Translations under genes and position numbers: made by a program
Assembly (NCBI GenBank): GCA_020443345.1
Contig: JAGRIH010000035.1
Span: forward strand, 1-64,000
Source of the DNA: Halioglobus sp.
GTDB lineage: Bacteria > Pseudomonadota > Gammaproteobacteria > Pseudomonadales > Halieaceae
DNA: 64,000 bases
Direction: 5' to 3'
The notes under the pieces: generated by a model
Databases searched by the model: none
Told to the model about the DNA's origin: nothing
Seen by the model: only the letters and a program-made list of their open reading frames with translations
In this document: positions 35,790 through 45,328 of the stretch, piece after piece
Position numbering within the stretch: position 1 is the first letter of the stretch
Layout of the letters: every line of letters starts with the position of its first letter

Positions 35790-36647
35790 ATGCGCGCTTT
35801 AACGTTGATCCCTGCGGCCCTACTTGCCGGCACTTTCCTGAGCGGGTGCGACGCGCTGGCGATCTACAATTACGTGCAGGTCGGCGGCTACCAGCCGACG
35901 ATAGCAGACATCCCCTATGGCGCGCACCCGCGTCAGAGGCTGGATATTTATCTGCCGGTGCAACAGTCTCGGCCGGCGCCGCTGCTGGTCTGGTTTTATG
36001 GGGGTTCCTGGGCATCGGGCGACAAATCCGGTTACGCGTTCATTGCCAGGCGCTTCACGGCCATGGGCTACGCCGTGGCGATACACGATTACCGGCTGGT
36101 TCCCGAGGTGCAGTTTCCCGCCTTTGTCACGGATGGCGCCCTGGCGCTGCGCCATCTGCGGGATTTTGCGCTGCGGCACCCGCAGGACATCGATGCCCGG
36201 TCGATGGTTCTCGCGGGCCACTCCGCCGGCGCCTACAACGCGGTGCAGTTGGTGGCCGACCCCGCCTATTTGCAACAGGTGGGTCTGCGCGCGAACGACA
36301 TCGAGGGTATTATCGGGCTCTCCGGGCCCTACGATTTTTATCCGTACGCCGTCGATGCCACCCGCGAGGCCTTTGGCGATACGCCGGCCAGTGCCAGCCA
36401 GCCGGTCGCGCGGGACCTGTCTCACATGCCCCCCTTGCTGCTCCTGGCCGGCAGTGCGGATGCAACGGTCAAGCCGCGCAACTCCATGCACCTGGCAGAC
36501 GCCGCGCCCGATGCGCGTCTGTTGCTGGTCGATGGCATGGACCATATCGGCACGCTGCTCGCTATAGGACAGCGCCTGACGACAAAGCAGGCGGTGCTGG
36601 AACCGATAAGGGACTTTTTATCCGCCCTGCAGCGGCCCCGTCGCTAG
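35790..36647 (+). CDS. Lipoprotein alpha/beta hydrolase (esterase)
   Basis: 285 residues with a lipobox leader (LLAGTFLSGCD, Cys20). The catalytic domain resembles BD-FAE/esterase-lipase members: LLVWFYGGSWASGDKSG (oxyanion region), VAIHDYRLVPEVQFPAF and GHSAGAYNA with the nucleophile Ser. GSADATVKPRNS holds the acid and GMDHIG the His. It is predicted to be anchored to a membrane facing the periplasm. Substrate is unknown. Confidence 0.88.
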   Translation: MRALTLIPAALLAGTFLSGCDALAIYNYVQVGGYQPTIADIPYGAHPRQRLDIYLPVQQSRPAPLLVWFYGGSWASGDKSGYAFIARRFTAMGYAVAIHDYRLVPEVQFPAFVTDGALALRHLRDFALRHPQDIDARSMVLAGHSAGAYNAVQLVADPAYLQQVGLRANDIEGIIGLSGPYDFYPYAVDATREAFGDTPASASQPVARDLSHMPPLLLLAGSADATVKPRNSMHLADAAPDARLLLVDGMDHIGTLLAIGQRLTTKQAVLEPIRDFLSALQRPRR

Positions 36648-36663
36648 CCGACAGGCTCCTGTA

Positions 36664-37482
36664 CTACCGTCCCTTAAAATTTGGTTTTCGCTTGTCAATC
36701 CACCACGCAATGGCGCCCTCGCGGTAGTCCTCGGTATTAAAGCCGCGCACCAGGGCGCCGTGTTCCCGTTCAATCTGGGTGCCGATATTGCTTTCGTGCA
36801 GGCCGCGGTAAATGAGCTGTTTGGTCAGCTCCATGGCGATGGGGCCGTTGCCGGCGATTTTTTCGGCCAGTTGCATGGCTTGCGTCAATACTTCACCGGC
36901 CGGTACCGCGCGGTTTGCCAGCCCCAGGCGCTCGGCCTCGGCACCGCTGACCAGATCGCCGGTCAGCAGCAACTCACAGGCTTTGCTCAGGCCCACGATG
37001 CGCGGCAGCGTGTAGGTGATCCCGCCCTCGGGCGGCAGGGCGTAGCGGTGTGTGGAGGCCATCCCGAATTTGGCGTCCTCGGCGATGATGCGCATGTCGC
37101 AGGCCATGGCCAGGGCGAAACCGCCTCCCGCGGCCGAGCCGTTGATGGCCGCTATGGTGGGCTTTTCCAGTTGGGCAATCTCGGCACCGAACCAGCCTAT
37201 GGGTTCCATGTAGTGGCGGCGGCTGTCTTCACTGCTGCTGTTTTGCGCGGGTTTACCCTGTGCCAGGGCAATGAGCAACTCCGTGTCGGCGCCGGAACAA
37301 AAGCCGCGGCCACGGCCGGTGAGCACCACCACCCGCACCTGGTCATCGCCGCGGGCGGCCTCGACCGCCCGGGAAAACGACGTCACCATCTGTGCCGTCA
37401 TGGCGTTCATTTTTTCGGGGTTGTCCAGGGTGATAAGCGCAATGTGGTTCTGTGTCTCGTAGGTCAGGTTCTGGTAAGTCAT
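36664..37482 (-). CDS. Enoyl-CoA hydratase/isomerase (crotonase family)
   Basis: 272 residues from ATG 37482 with GGAAACC upstream. Crotonase hallmarks: LDNPEKMNAMT at the N-terminus, GRGFCSGADTE (first oxyanion loop), INGSAAGGGFALAMACD (second), then PPEGGITYTLPRIVG and ELLLTGDLVSGAEAERLGLAN. It acts on acyl-CoA in beta-oxidation-like routes. It is divergent from the CoA-transferase gene at 37653, which may share the pathway. Confidence 0.92.
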   Translation of the reverse strand: MTYQNLTYETQNHIALITLDNPEKMNAMTAQMVTSFSRAVEAARGDDQVRVVVLTGRGRGFCSGADTELLIALAQGKPAQNSSSEDSRRHYMEPIGWFGAEIAQLEKPTIAAINGSAAGGGFALAMACDMRIIAEDAKFGMASTHRYALPPEGGITYTLPRIVGLSKACELLLTGDLVSGAEAERLGLANRAVPAGEVLTQAMQLAEKIAGNGPIAMELTKQLIYRGLHESNIGTQIEREHGALVRGFNTEDYREGAIAWWIDKRKPNFKGR

Positions 37483-37652
37483 CCGGTTTCCGCTCGGGTT
37501 GGATTTGAGGTTAATCTGAACGTTTGTGATAGTAATATACTCAGGCAACTGGCTGATTGCGATGCCATTGTCTGCGGGAGAACCGGTCTGACTGCTGTCT
37601 GCATGGGTCTGCCAGGCGTCTGTTGTCCGATTACTGCGTAAGGTAAACCAGT

Positions 37653-40028
37653 ATGAGCTTCGCTGAAGGAACGTTCCCCTTGCCGGATGTGCGCGTCCTC
37701 GACATGAGCCAGACCCTGGCCGGAGCCTATGCGGGCAAAATGCTCAGCGACGCCGGTGCCGAGGTCATTATGGTGGAACCGCCCGGGGGCGACCCCTTGC
37801 GCCGCTGGAAGAAATCCGCCCTGCTGGGCCTGTCCGAGCCGCTGCCACCGGCAGAGGATGGCGCGCTGTTTCACTATCTGCACGGCAATAAAAAAAGTGT
37901 CGTGATCGACAGGACAAAGGAGAGCGACCGGCAGCGCCTGGCGGACCTGTGTACCAATGCCGATCTGCTCATCTGCGATGCGCGCTCGGCACTGCCGGCT
38001 GCCTATGGCCTGGATGTCGAGGATTTGCGAGCCCGTAACCGGGGCCTGTCAGTGATTGCAATCAGTGCCTACGGGCGCGATGAAACGGGAACCGCCACGG
38101 AGTTTACTCTGCAGGCCGAGACCGGCAGCGTCGATTTTCGCGGCTATGCCGACCGCCCGCCGGTCGCCGCGGGCGGCCAGTTGGGCGAGTACCTGGTTGC
38201 CAGCTTCGCGGCGGTGGCAGCATTGACGGCGTGGCTGCGCTCGCGCGAGCAGGGCGGGGGGCAGGATGTCGATTTGTCGATGTTTGAAGCGATGCTGCTG
38301 ACGTTTCAGCCCTATCAGTACATTCACCAGCAACTGGACCCCGGGGTGCCGATGCGCCGGGAAGTCGAGGTGCCGTCGGTGGAGCCCTGCAAAGATGGCT
38401 GGGTGGGTTTTTGCACGGTTACCGCGCAGCAGTGGCAGGCCTTTACGCAAATGATAGACAGCCCCGAACTGGCCGAGCTGAGCACTCAGACTCAGCGCTT
38501 CGAGCAAATGGAGCGGGTGCTTGCGGCGGTGCACCACTGGACCCGCCAGCGCACCGCGGAAGAAATCCTGCAGTTGGCGGAGGCGTATCGGGTGCCCGCG
38601 GTGCCGCTCGGCGACGGTGCGTCGGTGTTTGCCATTACCCACCTGCAGCAGCGGCAGGTTTTCGCGGCGAATCCGGCGGGGTTTCAACAGCCGCGGGTGC
38701 CCTATCATTTCAGCGAGTCGGCGACGCGCTCCGCGGGTGCGGGCCCGCGCCTGGGACAGCACGACACGGGATTTAAAGCGGGCAAAGCTCGAGACACGGG
38801 CGGTGAAGCCCTGTGTATGGACACCCTTCGCGTGGTGGATTTGACTGCATTCTGGGCCGGCCCGGTGGTCGGCGTCTATTTTGCCGCCCTCGGGGCGCAG
38901 GTGATCAAGGTCGAATCTGCCAGCCGGCCCGACGGCATGCGTTTTGCCGGCGGTTTTGACGTGCCGGGAGACATCCCGGTGTGGGAGTCATCCGCCGTGG
39001 CGCACGGCGCCAATGCCGGCAAGTACGGCCTGACACTGGACCTGACTACCGACGAGGGGCTGGCACTGCTGCGCGAACTGCTCCGGACGGCGGATATCGT
39101 GGTGGAGAACTCGACGCCGCGGGTGATGGAAAAATACGGCCTCGACTGGCCGCAAGTCCAGTCCCTGAACCCGCGGATCATCATGGTGCGCATGCCCGCC
39201 TTTGGCCTGGACGGCCCCTGGAAGAACCGCACCGGCTTTGCCATGAACATCGAGCAGGTGTCGGGCATGGCGGCTGTCACCGGCTATGCCGACCGGGCGC
39301 CGCTGACGCCGCGCGGCTGCGTGGACCCGCTGGGCGGTATGCAGGCGACATTTGCGACGCTGTGCGCACTGCACGTCCGCCAGTCGTCGGGACGCGGTCA
39401 GCTGATAGAAGTGCCGCTGATGGAGGCCGGATTGAGCGTGGCCGCGGAGCCTATCCTTGAGTACAGCGCCTATGGGGCCCGCCTGGGTCGCATCGGCAAC
39501 CGGGCGCCCGACGTGCTGCAGCTCATCCTGTCCTGTAAGGACGATCGCCTGATTGCGCTGGTGGTGGACAGTTATCCCCGGCTGCTGGCGTTGTTCGACT
39601 GTCTGGGTATTGCACAGTCACCGCAGCTCGAGCACTACAGTGCGGCCAGCTGGCTGCAGCACGAACCGGATATAAGTGCAACACTGCAGGCGTATTGCGC
39701 ACACTGCGAGGCGCAAGCAGTCATCGACAAACTGCGGGAAAATCACTACGCCGCGGCGCCGCTGCACAATGTGAGAGAGCTGTTTGGCCACCCGCGCCTG
39801 ATGCGGCGCGGCTTCTTCGCGAGGTTGCAGCACCCGGCCGCGGGTACGCTGCATTACCCCAGCTTTCCCTTCAAGCTGAACGGTGCGTATCTGCCGGTGC
39901 CCAGGCCCGCGCCCTGTCTGGGCCAGCACAACCGGGAGCTGCTGCGCGACTTGCTGGGCAAGAGCGACGCGCAGATCGCGCGGTTGCGTGAACAGGGCGT
40001 CATCGGCGAGCGCCCGTCGTTTATGTAG
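37653..40028 (+). CDS. Fused double family III CoA transferase (CaiB/BaiF)
   Basis: 791 residues: two complete CaiB/BaiF units in one chain, the second starting near residue 390 (LRVVDLTAFWAGPVVGVYFA). Each begins with the substrate loop (LDMSQTLAGAYAGKMLSDAG; GAQVIKVES). The catalytic Asp is kept in the second unit (RGCVDPLGGMQ), but the corresponding position in the first reads GQLGEYLV, with Glu. Fused double CoA transferases are known from acyl-CoA-degrading actinobacteria and gammaproteobacteria. The divergent crotonase suggests a shared acyl-CoA pathway. Start ATG with a weak GGTAA upstream. Confidence 0.88.
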   Translation: MSFAEGTFPLPDVRVLDMSQTLAGAYAGKMLSDAGAEVIMVEPPGGDPLRRWKKSALLGLSEPLPPAEDGALFHYLHGNKKSVVIDRTKESDRQRLADLCTNADLLICDARSALPAAYGLDVEDLRARNRGLSVIAISAYGRDETGTATEFTLQAETGSVDFRGYADRPPVAAGGQLGEYLVASFAAVAALTAWLRSREQGGGQDVDLSMFEAMLLTFQPYQYIHQQLDPGVPMRREVEVPSVEPCKDGWVGFCTVTAQQWQAFTQMIDSPELAELSTQTQRFEQMERVLAAVHHWTRQRTAEEILQLAEAYRVPAVPLGDGASVFAITHLQQRQVFAANPAGFQQPRVPYHFSESATRSAGAGPRLGQHDTGFKAGKARDTGGEALCMDTLRVVDLTAFWAGPVVGVYFAALGAQVIKVESASRPDGMRFAGGFDVPGDIPVWESSAVAHGANAGKYGLTLDLTTDEGLALLRELLRTADIVVENSTPRVMEKYGLDWPQVQSLNPRIIMVRMPAFGLDGPWKNRTGFAMNIEQVSGMAAVTGYADRAPLTPRGCVDPLGGMQATFATLCALHVRQSSGRGQLIEVPLMEAGLSVAAEPILEYSAYGARLGRIGNRAPDVLQLILSCKDDRLIALVVDSYPRLLALFDCLGIAQSPQLEHYSAASWLQHEPDISATLQAYCAHCEAQAVIDKLRENHYAAAPLHNVRELFGHPRLMRRGFFARLQHPAAGTLHYPSFPFKLNGAYLPVPRPAPCLGQHNRELLRDLLGKSDAQIARLREQGVIGERPSFM

Positions 40029-40054
40029 GTTGCGCCCGCGGGATTTGCGGCCTG

Positions 40055-40071
40055 CGCCCGCGGCGGGCGCT
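40055..40071. terminator. GC-rich hairpin between convergent genes
   Basis: GCGCCC and GGGCGC pair around GCGGC. It lies 27-50 bp from the ends of the CoA-transferase (+) and carboxylase (-) genes. No T-run follows on either strand, so it is a possible bidirectional terminator or mRNA 3' stabiliser only. Confidence 0.35.
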
Positions 40072-40121
40072 CCATTTGCCGGGCGGCATCCAGGTGGACA
40101 GCCGGTGCACCGCGTTCCGAC

Positions 40122-41606
40122 CTATTCCACCGCAGACGCGCTGCGCAATGCGCTAATGATCTCATTGCGCAACTCCGCGGGGTCGATGATCTTGTCGAAA
40201 GCCATGGCATCGGCGGCCACCCAGGCGCCGGACTGCAGCCGCTCGAGCCGCGCCGCTTCCTCGGCGCCGGCGTGGGCGGCCGCCGCACCGCCGATGGCGG
40301 GCACGCCCCCCAGGCTGACTCCCGGCAGGGCGAGGCTTATCACCTGCCGGTCCCAGGGGTTCATGCCCATCACTGAACTGCCGAAGCCGAAGGCCTTGCG
40401 CAGGGTCGCGACGATTTTCGCACCGCGATAGCGGCGCTGGGCCACAAACATGCCGGCCGCCGCCCGGAGGACGCCGGATCGCTCCGCATCCGGGCCGGGC
40501 ATAACCCCCGGATTGTCCAGCAGACTGACCAGCGGCAGCCCGAAGTTACTGCCGACGTGCATAAAGTGGGTGGCTTTTTCCGCCGCTTCGCGGGTGATGG
40601 CGCCAGCGAGCACCGCCGGCTGGTTGGCCAGCACCAGGCAGGGCGTGCCGCCGATCCTGGCGAAGGCCGTGATAATTGTGCGGCCGTACCCGGGTTGTGT
40701 TTCCAGCAGTGTGTCTGCGTCGACCAGCACCGCGATTACTTCGCGCATGTCGTAGGCCTGGTCGGTCCGGGTCGGGATGATGTCCAGCAAGGTGTCGAGC
40801 CGGCGCGCGGCGGCGCCGGGCTGCTCGCGCGTCAGCGGCACTGTACCGCGCGCGTGCTGCGGCAGCAGCGACAGGAAGTGCCGCGCCATGGCGAAACAGT
40901 CCTGTTCGCTGGTGCCCGTGTTGTGCGCCACGCCGCTGGCGCTGGCGTGCATCTGCGCGCTGCCCAGTTCCTGCGCCGTCACCTCGATGCCCAGAGCGGC
41001 CTTTACCAGCGGCGGGCCGGCGCTGAACATGGCTGCGTCCTGCGCCATGATGACCAGATCGGCAAGCAGGGCGCACAGCGCGCCGTGCCCGGCCGACACG
41101 CCCAGTACCAGGGCGACGACGGGAACCCGGCCCTGCAGGTCTGCAAGTAGTTGCAGATCTCCCGGGCTATTGGGGTAGCGCTCGGTCTGGTTGCTGCTGC
41201 GCTCGCCCGCGCCGTCGAGCAGCAGCACCAGGGGCAGGCGCTGCTCCAGCGCCAGGCGCACCAGCCGGGCGCGCTTGGCGGCGTTGACGTGGCCGATCGA
41301 GCCGCCCTTGACGGTCGCGTCCTCGGCGATGACCACTACCGGTCTGCCGTCGATCTGTCCGGTACCGCCGACGACGCCGTCGCCGGCCAGCGGCGGCTCG
41401 CCCCCCGGGTGACTGGTCCCGGCCAGTTGGCCGTACTCGCTGAAGGTACCGGCATCGTACAGCTGCCCGATGCGCGCTCGCGCATCGAGGCGGCCGCGGC
41501 TATGCTGGCGGCTGACTTTCTGCGCACCCCCCATCGATTCCGCGAGCGCCGAGCGTCGCTGCAGTTCCGCCAGCAGCGGCTGCCAGTCCTCACGATGATT
41601 GGTCAA
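40122..41606 (-). CDS. Acyl-CoA carboxylase, carboxyltransferase (beta) subunit
   Basis: 494 residues with the two-crotonase-fold carboxyltransferase layout. The N-half has RLDARARIGQLYDAGTFSE and VIAEDATVKGGSIGHVNAAKRARL. The C-half has AFARIGGTPCLVLANQPAVLAG and SLLDNPGVMPG, then GMNPWDRQVISLALPG. It transfers a carboxyl group from biotin to an acyl-CoA (propionyl, methylcrotonyl or geranyl type; not decidable). The biotin carboxylase/BCCP alpha subunit is not in the window, so a partner must come from elsewhere. Confidence 0.9.
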   Translation of the reverse strand: MTNHREDWQPLLAELQRRSALAESMGGAQKVSRQHSRGRLDARARIGQLYDAGTFSEYGQLAGTSHPGGEPPLAGDGVVGGTGQIDGRPVVVIAEDATVKGGSIGHVNAAKRARLVRLALEQRLPLVLLLDGAGERSSNQTERYPNSPGDLQLLADLQGRVPVVALVLGVSAGHGALCALLADLVIMAQDAAMFSAGPPLVKAALGIEVTAQELGSAQMHASASGVAHNTGTSEQDCFAMARHFLSLLPQHARGTVPLTREQPGAAARRLDTLLDIIPTRTDQAYDMREVIAVLVDADTLLETQPGYGRTIITAFARIGGTPCLVLANQPAVLAGAITREAAEKATHFMHVGSNFGLPLVSLLDNPGVMPGPDAERSGVLRAAAGMFVAQRRYRGAKIVATLRKAFGFGSSVMGMNPWDRQVISLALPGVSLGGVPAIGGAAAAHAGAEEAARLERLQSGAWVAADAMAFDKIIDPAELRNEIISALRSASAVE

Positions 41607-41650
41607 TGCTGTCTTTCCGCTCTCGTCACAAGTGCATGGCGCGCCGCGCC

Positions 41651-43198
41651 TCAGGGCGCCGTCGTTTCGGCGACATAGGCTGCGAGCGCGTCGATTTCGT
41701 GCTGGCTCAATTGTGCCCCAAACGAAGGCATGGCGCCCACCCCCTGCGATACCGCCGCGCGTACCCGCGCCGCCGTGGGCTGCAGTACATCGAGGTTCGG
41801 CCCTACCGGCCCCTCGGTGCCGGCGTCAGCCAGGCGGTGGCAGACGCCGCAGGCGGGCTGCGCCCGTTGCAGGAAGATATCGCGGCCCTCCTGCGCCAGC
41901 GGCGACAAATCCACGGTTCTTGCACTGGCCGCCGCTGCCACTCCGGTAGAGGCTGCAGCCGCCTGCGCCGCCGGCCGGTTTTCGGCAGCGGGCAGTTGCG
42001 CCACCACATTTATCGCCAGGGCGGGGTCCAGCCAGCCAGTGTGCCCGTAACCGCGCTGGTTCATCACGGCTTCGCGGGGCTGGCTGTCGCCCTCGGTATC
42101 GGTGGCGCGCGACACAAAACGGTGCCGGCCCGCTTCGAGTTCGACCGGGAACACGAAGCTGCGCCAGGCGTTGGGTCCCAGATCCGGCCCCACCAGTTGC
42201 GCCGCTTGCCAACTGCTGCCTGCGTCCCCGGAGATCTCCACCCTGTCGATGCCGCGCTCCCCGGAAAAGGCCACCCCGTGCAGCCACACGCGGCCGCGCA
42301 ACACCGGTTCCCCGTCCGCGCCGGGACCGTTGAGCCAGGATTTGACGGGCATGCGCCACATGGTGGGATGCTGCGGCCCGCCCGCGTCACCGACGGGTCG
42401 CAAGCGGTAGCCGCTCTGCTGGATATGGGCGCCCGACTGGCCGCTTGTCAGTGCGATGCGCTTGACCCACTTGATATTGTTGACGCCGTAGTACCCCGGC
42501 ACGATCAGGCGCAGCGGTCCGCCGTGCACCAGTGGCAGCGGCGCCCCGTTCATCTCCCACACCAGCAGGCAATCGCGCAGGCCTTTTTCCAGCGGTACCG
42601 AGCGCTCCACCACCACCTGCTCCGGGTCCACGCCCGGCGGCAGCGGCTCGGCGCCCGTCGTAGTCAAAAACTCAGCGTCCTCCCCGGCGGCGCCGCCGAA
42701 ACGCTCGATAACATCGCCGATGCGCACACCCGTCCACAGGGCGCAGCCGGCGGCCCCGACCCCCCAGGGTGAACCCGAGGGGTGGTGGGGGAAGAAGGCC
42801 CGGCCGTTGCCCGAGCACTGCAGTACGGTGGCGATCACCTGCACCGGTAATGATTGCAACTCGGCGAGGGACAGGCTGCCCGTTTCTGTGGTGCCGGCAA
42901 TTTCGAAGCGCCACTGCGGCCGGTTATCGACAATGGATGCCGGCGGCGTGGGCAGGTTGTTGCGCACGAAAAAAGCCGACTGCGGCGTGATCGGCGCGAT
43001 GCCATAGCGCGAGCGGCGCGTCTCCAGGGCCCAGGGCAGGTCGTTGTGAACCAGGAAGTTCTCGGGGTATTTGCCGCGCGGCAGCGCCCGCTGTGCGTTT
43101 TGCACGGCAGCATAGGCGCGCAGTGGAGCGCCGATGGCGGCCGCGGCGCTGCCCAGGGCCAGCGCTTGCAACAGTAGTCGCCGTTCGCAGTACAGCAT
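41651..43198 (-). CDS. Sulfite-oxidase-type molybdoenzyme fused to cytochrome c
   Basis: 515 residues. A leader with an Arg pair (CERRLLLQALALGSAAAA) suits Tat export. The molybdenum domain has the Mo-ligating Cys128 in VLQCSGNGR and later PLRLIVPGYYGVNNIKWVKRI. A Mo-co dimerisation domain follows (GEPVLRGRVWLHGVAF, then WRSFVFPVEL). A Pro/Ala linker leads to a mono-haem cytochrome c with CGVCH near residue 445 and a Met (GAMPSFG). It should oxidise sulfite or a similar sulfur compound in the periplasm and pass electrons to the attached haem. Sulfite could come from the sulfur released by the 15-32 kb cluster, but that is speculative. Confidence 0.9.
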   Translation of the reverse strand: MLYCERRLLLQALALGSAAAAIGAPLRAYAAVQNAQRALPRGKYPENFLVHNDLPWALETRRSRYGIAPITPQSAFFVRNNLPTPPASIVDNRPQWRFEIAGTTETGSLSLAELQSLPVQVIATVLQCSGNGRAFFPHHPSGSPWGVGAAGCALWTGVRIGDVIERFGGAAGEDAEFLTTTGAEPLPPGVDPEQVVVERSVPLEKGLRDCLLVWEMNGAPLPLVHGGPLRLIVPGYYGVNNIKWVKRIALTSGQSGAHIQQSGYRLRPVGDAGGPQHPTMWRMPVKSWLNGPGADGEPVLRGRVWLHGVAFSGERGIDRVEISGDAGSSWQAAQLVGPDLGPNAWRSFVFPVELEAGRHRFVSRATDTEGDSQPREAVMNQRGYGHTGWLDPALAINVVAQLPAAENRPAAQAAAASTGVAAAASARTVDLSPLAQEGRDIFLQRAQPACGVCHRLADAGTEGPVGPNLDVLQPTAARVRAAVSQGVGAMPSFGAQLSQHEIDALAAYVAETTAP

Positions 43199-43391
43199 GG
43201 AAAAGCCCCTTCAGCCTGGTGCTGGTCAAAGTGTACGGTGCACAGAGTATAGCAGGACGCCGCTGCCTCGATCGCAGTGCGCGGCGCCGCCCCTGCCCGC
43301 CGCGGTCGGGGCGCGTGCATTTGAGCGCTGTCTGGCGGCGCGCAATGTGGTCTATAGTGGCAGCAACCGGTGTTGTTTAACGGGGCCAGCG

Positions 43392-45215
43392 ATGCCCGCA
43401 CTGCAGCGACCGCTGTTGATCTATGACGGTGACTGTGCGTTCTGCCGCTACTGCGTCGAGTATGCGCGCTCTGCCACTGGTGAGGCTGTGGACTATGAGC
43501 CTTACCAGGCCGTCGGGCGGGACTTCCCCGCCATCAGTGAGGATGAATTCCGCTCTGCCATCAAGCTGGTGCGGCCCGATGCTGCAGTGAGCAGTGGGGC
43601 CGCAGCGGCCTGGCAAACGCTGGCCCTGGCGGGGCACTCCCGTTTCTGGGCTGCGTTGTATGCCGCGGTTCCATGGTTCGCGGCCTTATGCGAATGGTGC
43701 TACCGTCGGGTGGCGGCGCACCGCGGCGCCTGTCTGCGCCTTTGCCGGGCGCTGTTTGGCGCGCGGCTCGAGGTCGCCTCGACGACGCTTGTAACCTGGT
43801 TATTTCTGCGTTTGCTGGGCCTGATTTACCTGGCCGCTTTCGTCTCGTTTACCCTGCAGGCGCGCGGTCTGGTCGGCGCCGAGGGTATCGCCCCCTTCGC
43901 CGACTTCCTCGGAGCGATCGATAACAGCTACGGCCCGGAGAAATACCGCCTACTGCCCACGCTGTTGTGGCTGGATGCCTCGGATACCGCCATCGTAGCG
44001 GCTGGCGTGGCCGGCTGCCTGCTCGCTGCGGCGCTGTTCCTGAATGTGCTGCCGCGGCTGTGCCTGATCGGCCTTTATGTGTGTTACCTGAGCCTGTACC
44101 ACGCCGGTCAGCTGTTCCTGTCCTACCAGTGGGATATTCTGCTGCTCGAATGCGGCTTCCTGGCCATTTTCCTGTCCGCCAGCCCGCGGCTTTTTACCTG
44201 GCTGTACCGCTGGCTGCTGTTTCGTTTCATGCTGCAGTCGGGTCTGGTGAAGCTGCTCAGTGGCGATCCCGCCTGGCGCGACCTGAGCGCGCTGCAGTAC
44301 CACTTCCACACGCAGCCCCTGCCCACGGCGCTGGCCTGGTACACGGACAAACTGCCGCAGGCAGTGCTGCAGGCAGGGGTCGTGTTTACCTTTGTGGTCG
44401 AACTGCTGGTGCCGTTTTTAATTTTACTGCCCCGGCGTCCGCGGGCGCTGGCCGCCTGGTGTATCACGCTGTTGCAGCTCTCGATCATCGCCACCGGCAG
44501 CTACAATTTCTTCAACCTGCTGACGATCTGTCTGTGCCTGCTGCTGCTGGACGACCGCTACGCCGCCCGCTTTTGTCCGGCGATTATCAGGCGCTGGGCG
44601 CGCGCCCGCGGGTCGGTAAACCGAGTTGCCGGCAGGTCGCTACTGTGCGCTCCGGTCGCAGTGGTCTATATCGCTTTGACCTGCATCCTGCTGGCTTTTA
44701 CCGGCGGCCGCCATGCGCTGGAGGGTTTTCCCCGGCAGCTACTGAGCTGGAGCGAGCCCTTTCATATCGCCAACGGCTATGGTCTGTTTGCGGTGATGAC
44801 CACCCGGCGCGACGAGATTGTATGGGAGGGCTCCCGCGATGGGCGCAACTGGCAAGCTTATGTGCTGCCCTACCAGCCGGGCCCGCTGGAGCGGCCGCCG
44901 GTATGGGCCACGCCGCACCAGCCGCGGCTGGACTGGCAGCTGTGGTTTGCGGCGCTGGCGCCGCGCGAGCACAACCCCTGGCTGCGCGGCCTGGTGCGCG
45001 GGCTGCTGACCGGCGCCGATCCGGTACTCGCGCTGTTTGACTACAACCCTTTCCCCGCTGCGCCGCCGAGGTACGTGCGCGCCTCGCTGTACCACTACCG
45101 TTTTTCCGATTGGCGTACGCGGCGCGCCACGGGGCACTGGTGGGTGCGCGAGTACGCCGGAGTGTTCTGGCCGGTGACGGCCTGGCAGTTGCCCGTTGAG
45201 CGGGCCGTTCCATAG
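43392..45215 (+). CDS. DCC-thioredoxin/lipase-maturation-factor fusion membrane protein
   Basis: 607 residues from ATG 43392; the frame is open to 43134 but that part is an artefact of the antisense region. Residues 1-120 are a DCC1-like thiol-disulfide oxidoreductase (LIYDGDCAFCRYC, with Cys15 and Cys18). The remainder is a polytopic protein of about eight membrane segments resembling lipase maturation factor/HTTM proteins: WDILLLECGFLAIFLSA, LLFRFMLQSGLVKLLSGDP, YHFHTQPLPTALAWY and FNLLTICLCLLLLDD. The C-terminus has NPWLRGLVRGLL and FDYNPFP, as in LMF1-like proteins. It is divergent from the molybdoenzyme gene. Confidence 0.85.
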   Translation: MPALQRPLLIYDGDCAFCRYCVEYARSATGEAVDYEPYQAVGRDFPAISEDEFRSAIKLVRPDAAVSSGAAAAWQTLALAGHSRFWAALYAAVPWFAALCEWCYRRVAAHRGACLRLCRALFGARLEVASTTLVTWLFLRLLGLIYLAAFVSFTLQARGLVGAEGIAPFADFLGAIDNSYGPEKYRLLPTLLWLDASDTAIVAAGVAGCLLAAALFLNVLPRLCLIGLYVCYLSLYHAGQLFLSYQWDILLLECGFLAIFLSASPRLFTWLYRWLLFRFMLQSGLVKLLSGDPAWRDLSALQYHFHTQPLPTALAWYTDKLPQAVLQAGVVFTFVVELLVPFLILLPRRPRALAAWCITLLQLSIIATGSYNFFNLLTICLCLLLLDDRYAARFCPAIIRRWARARGSVNRVAGRSLLCAPVAVVYIALTCILLAFTGGRHALEGFPRQLLSWSEPFHIANGYGLFAVMTTRRDEIVWEGSRDGRNWQAYVLPYQPGPLERPPVWATPHQPRLDWQLWFAALAPREHNPWLRGLVRGLLTGADPVLALFDYNPFPAAPPRYVRASLYHYRFSDWRTRRATGHWWVREYAGVFWPVTAWQLPVERAVP

Positions 45216-45328
45216 CCTGCATCGCGCGCGGTGATGATAGCCGCCATATCTCACCGATCGGCAGCCATATCACGAGTTTTGCCTTTTGTTTCACTGGAAA
45301 CAGCCTATGTGGTTTCTCGCCGGATCTT

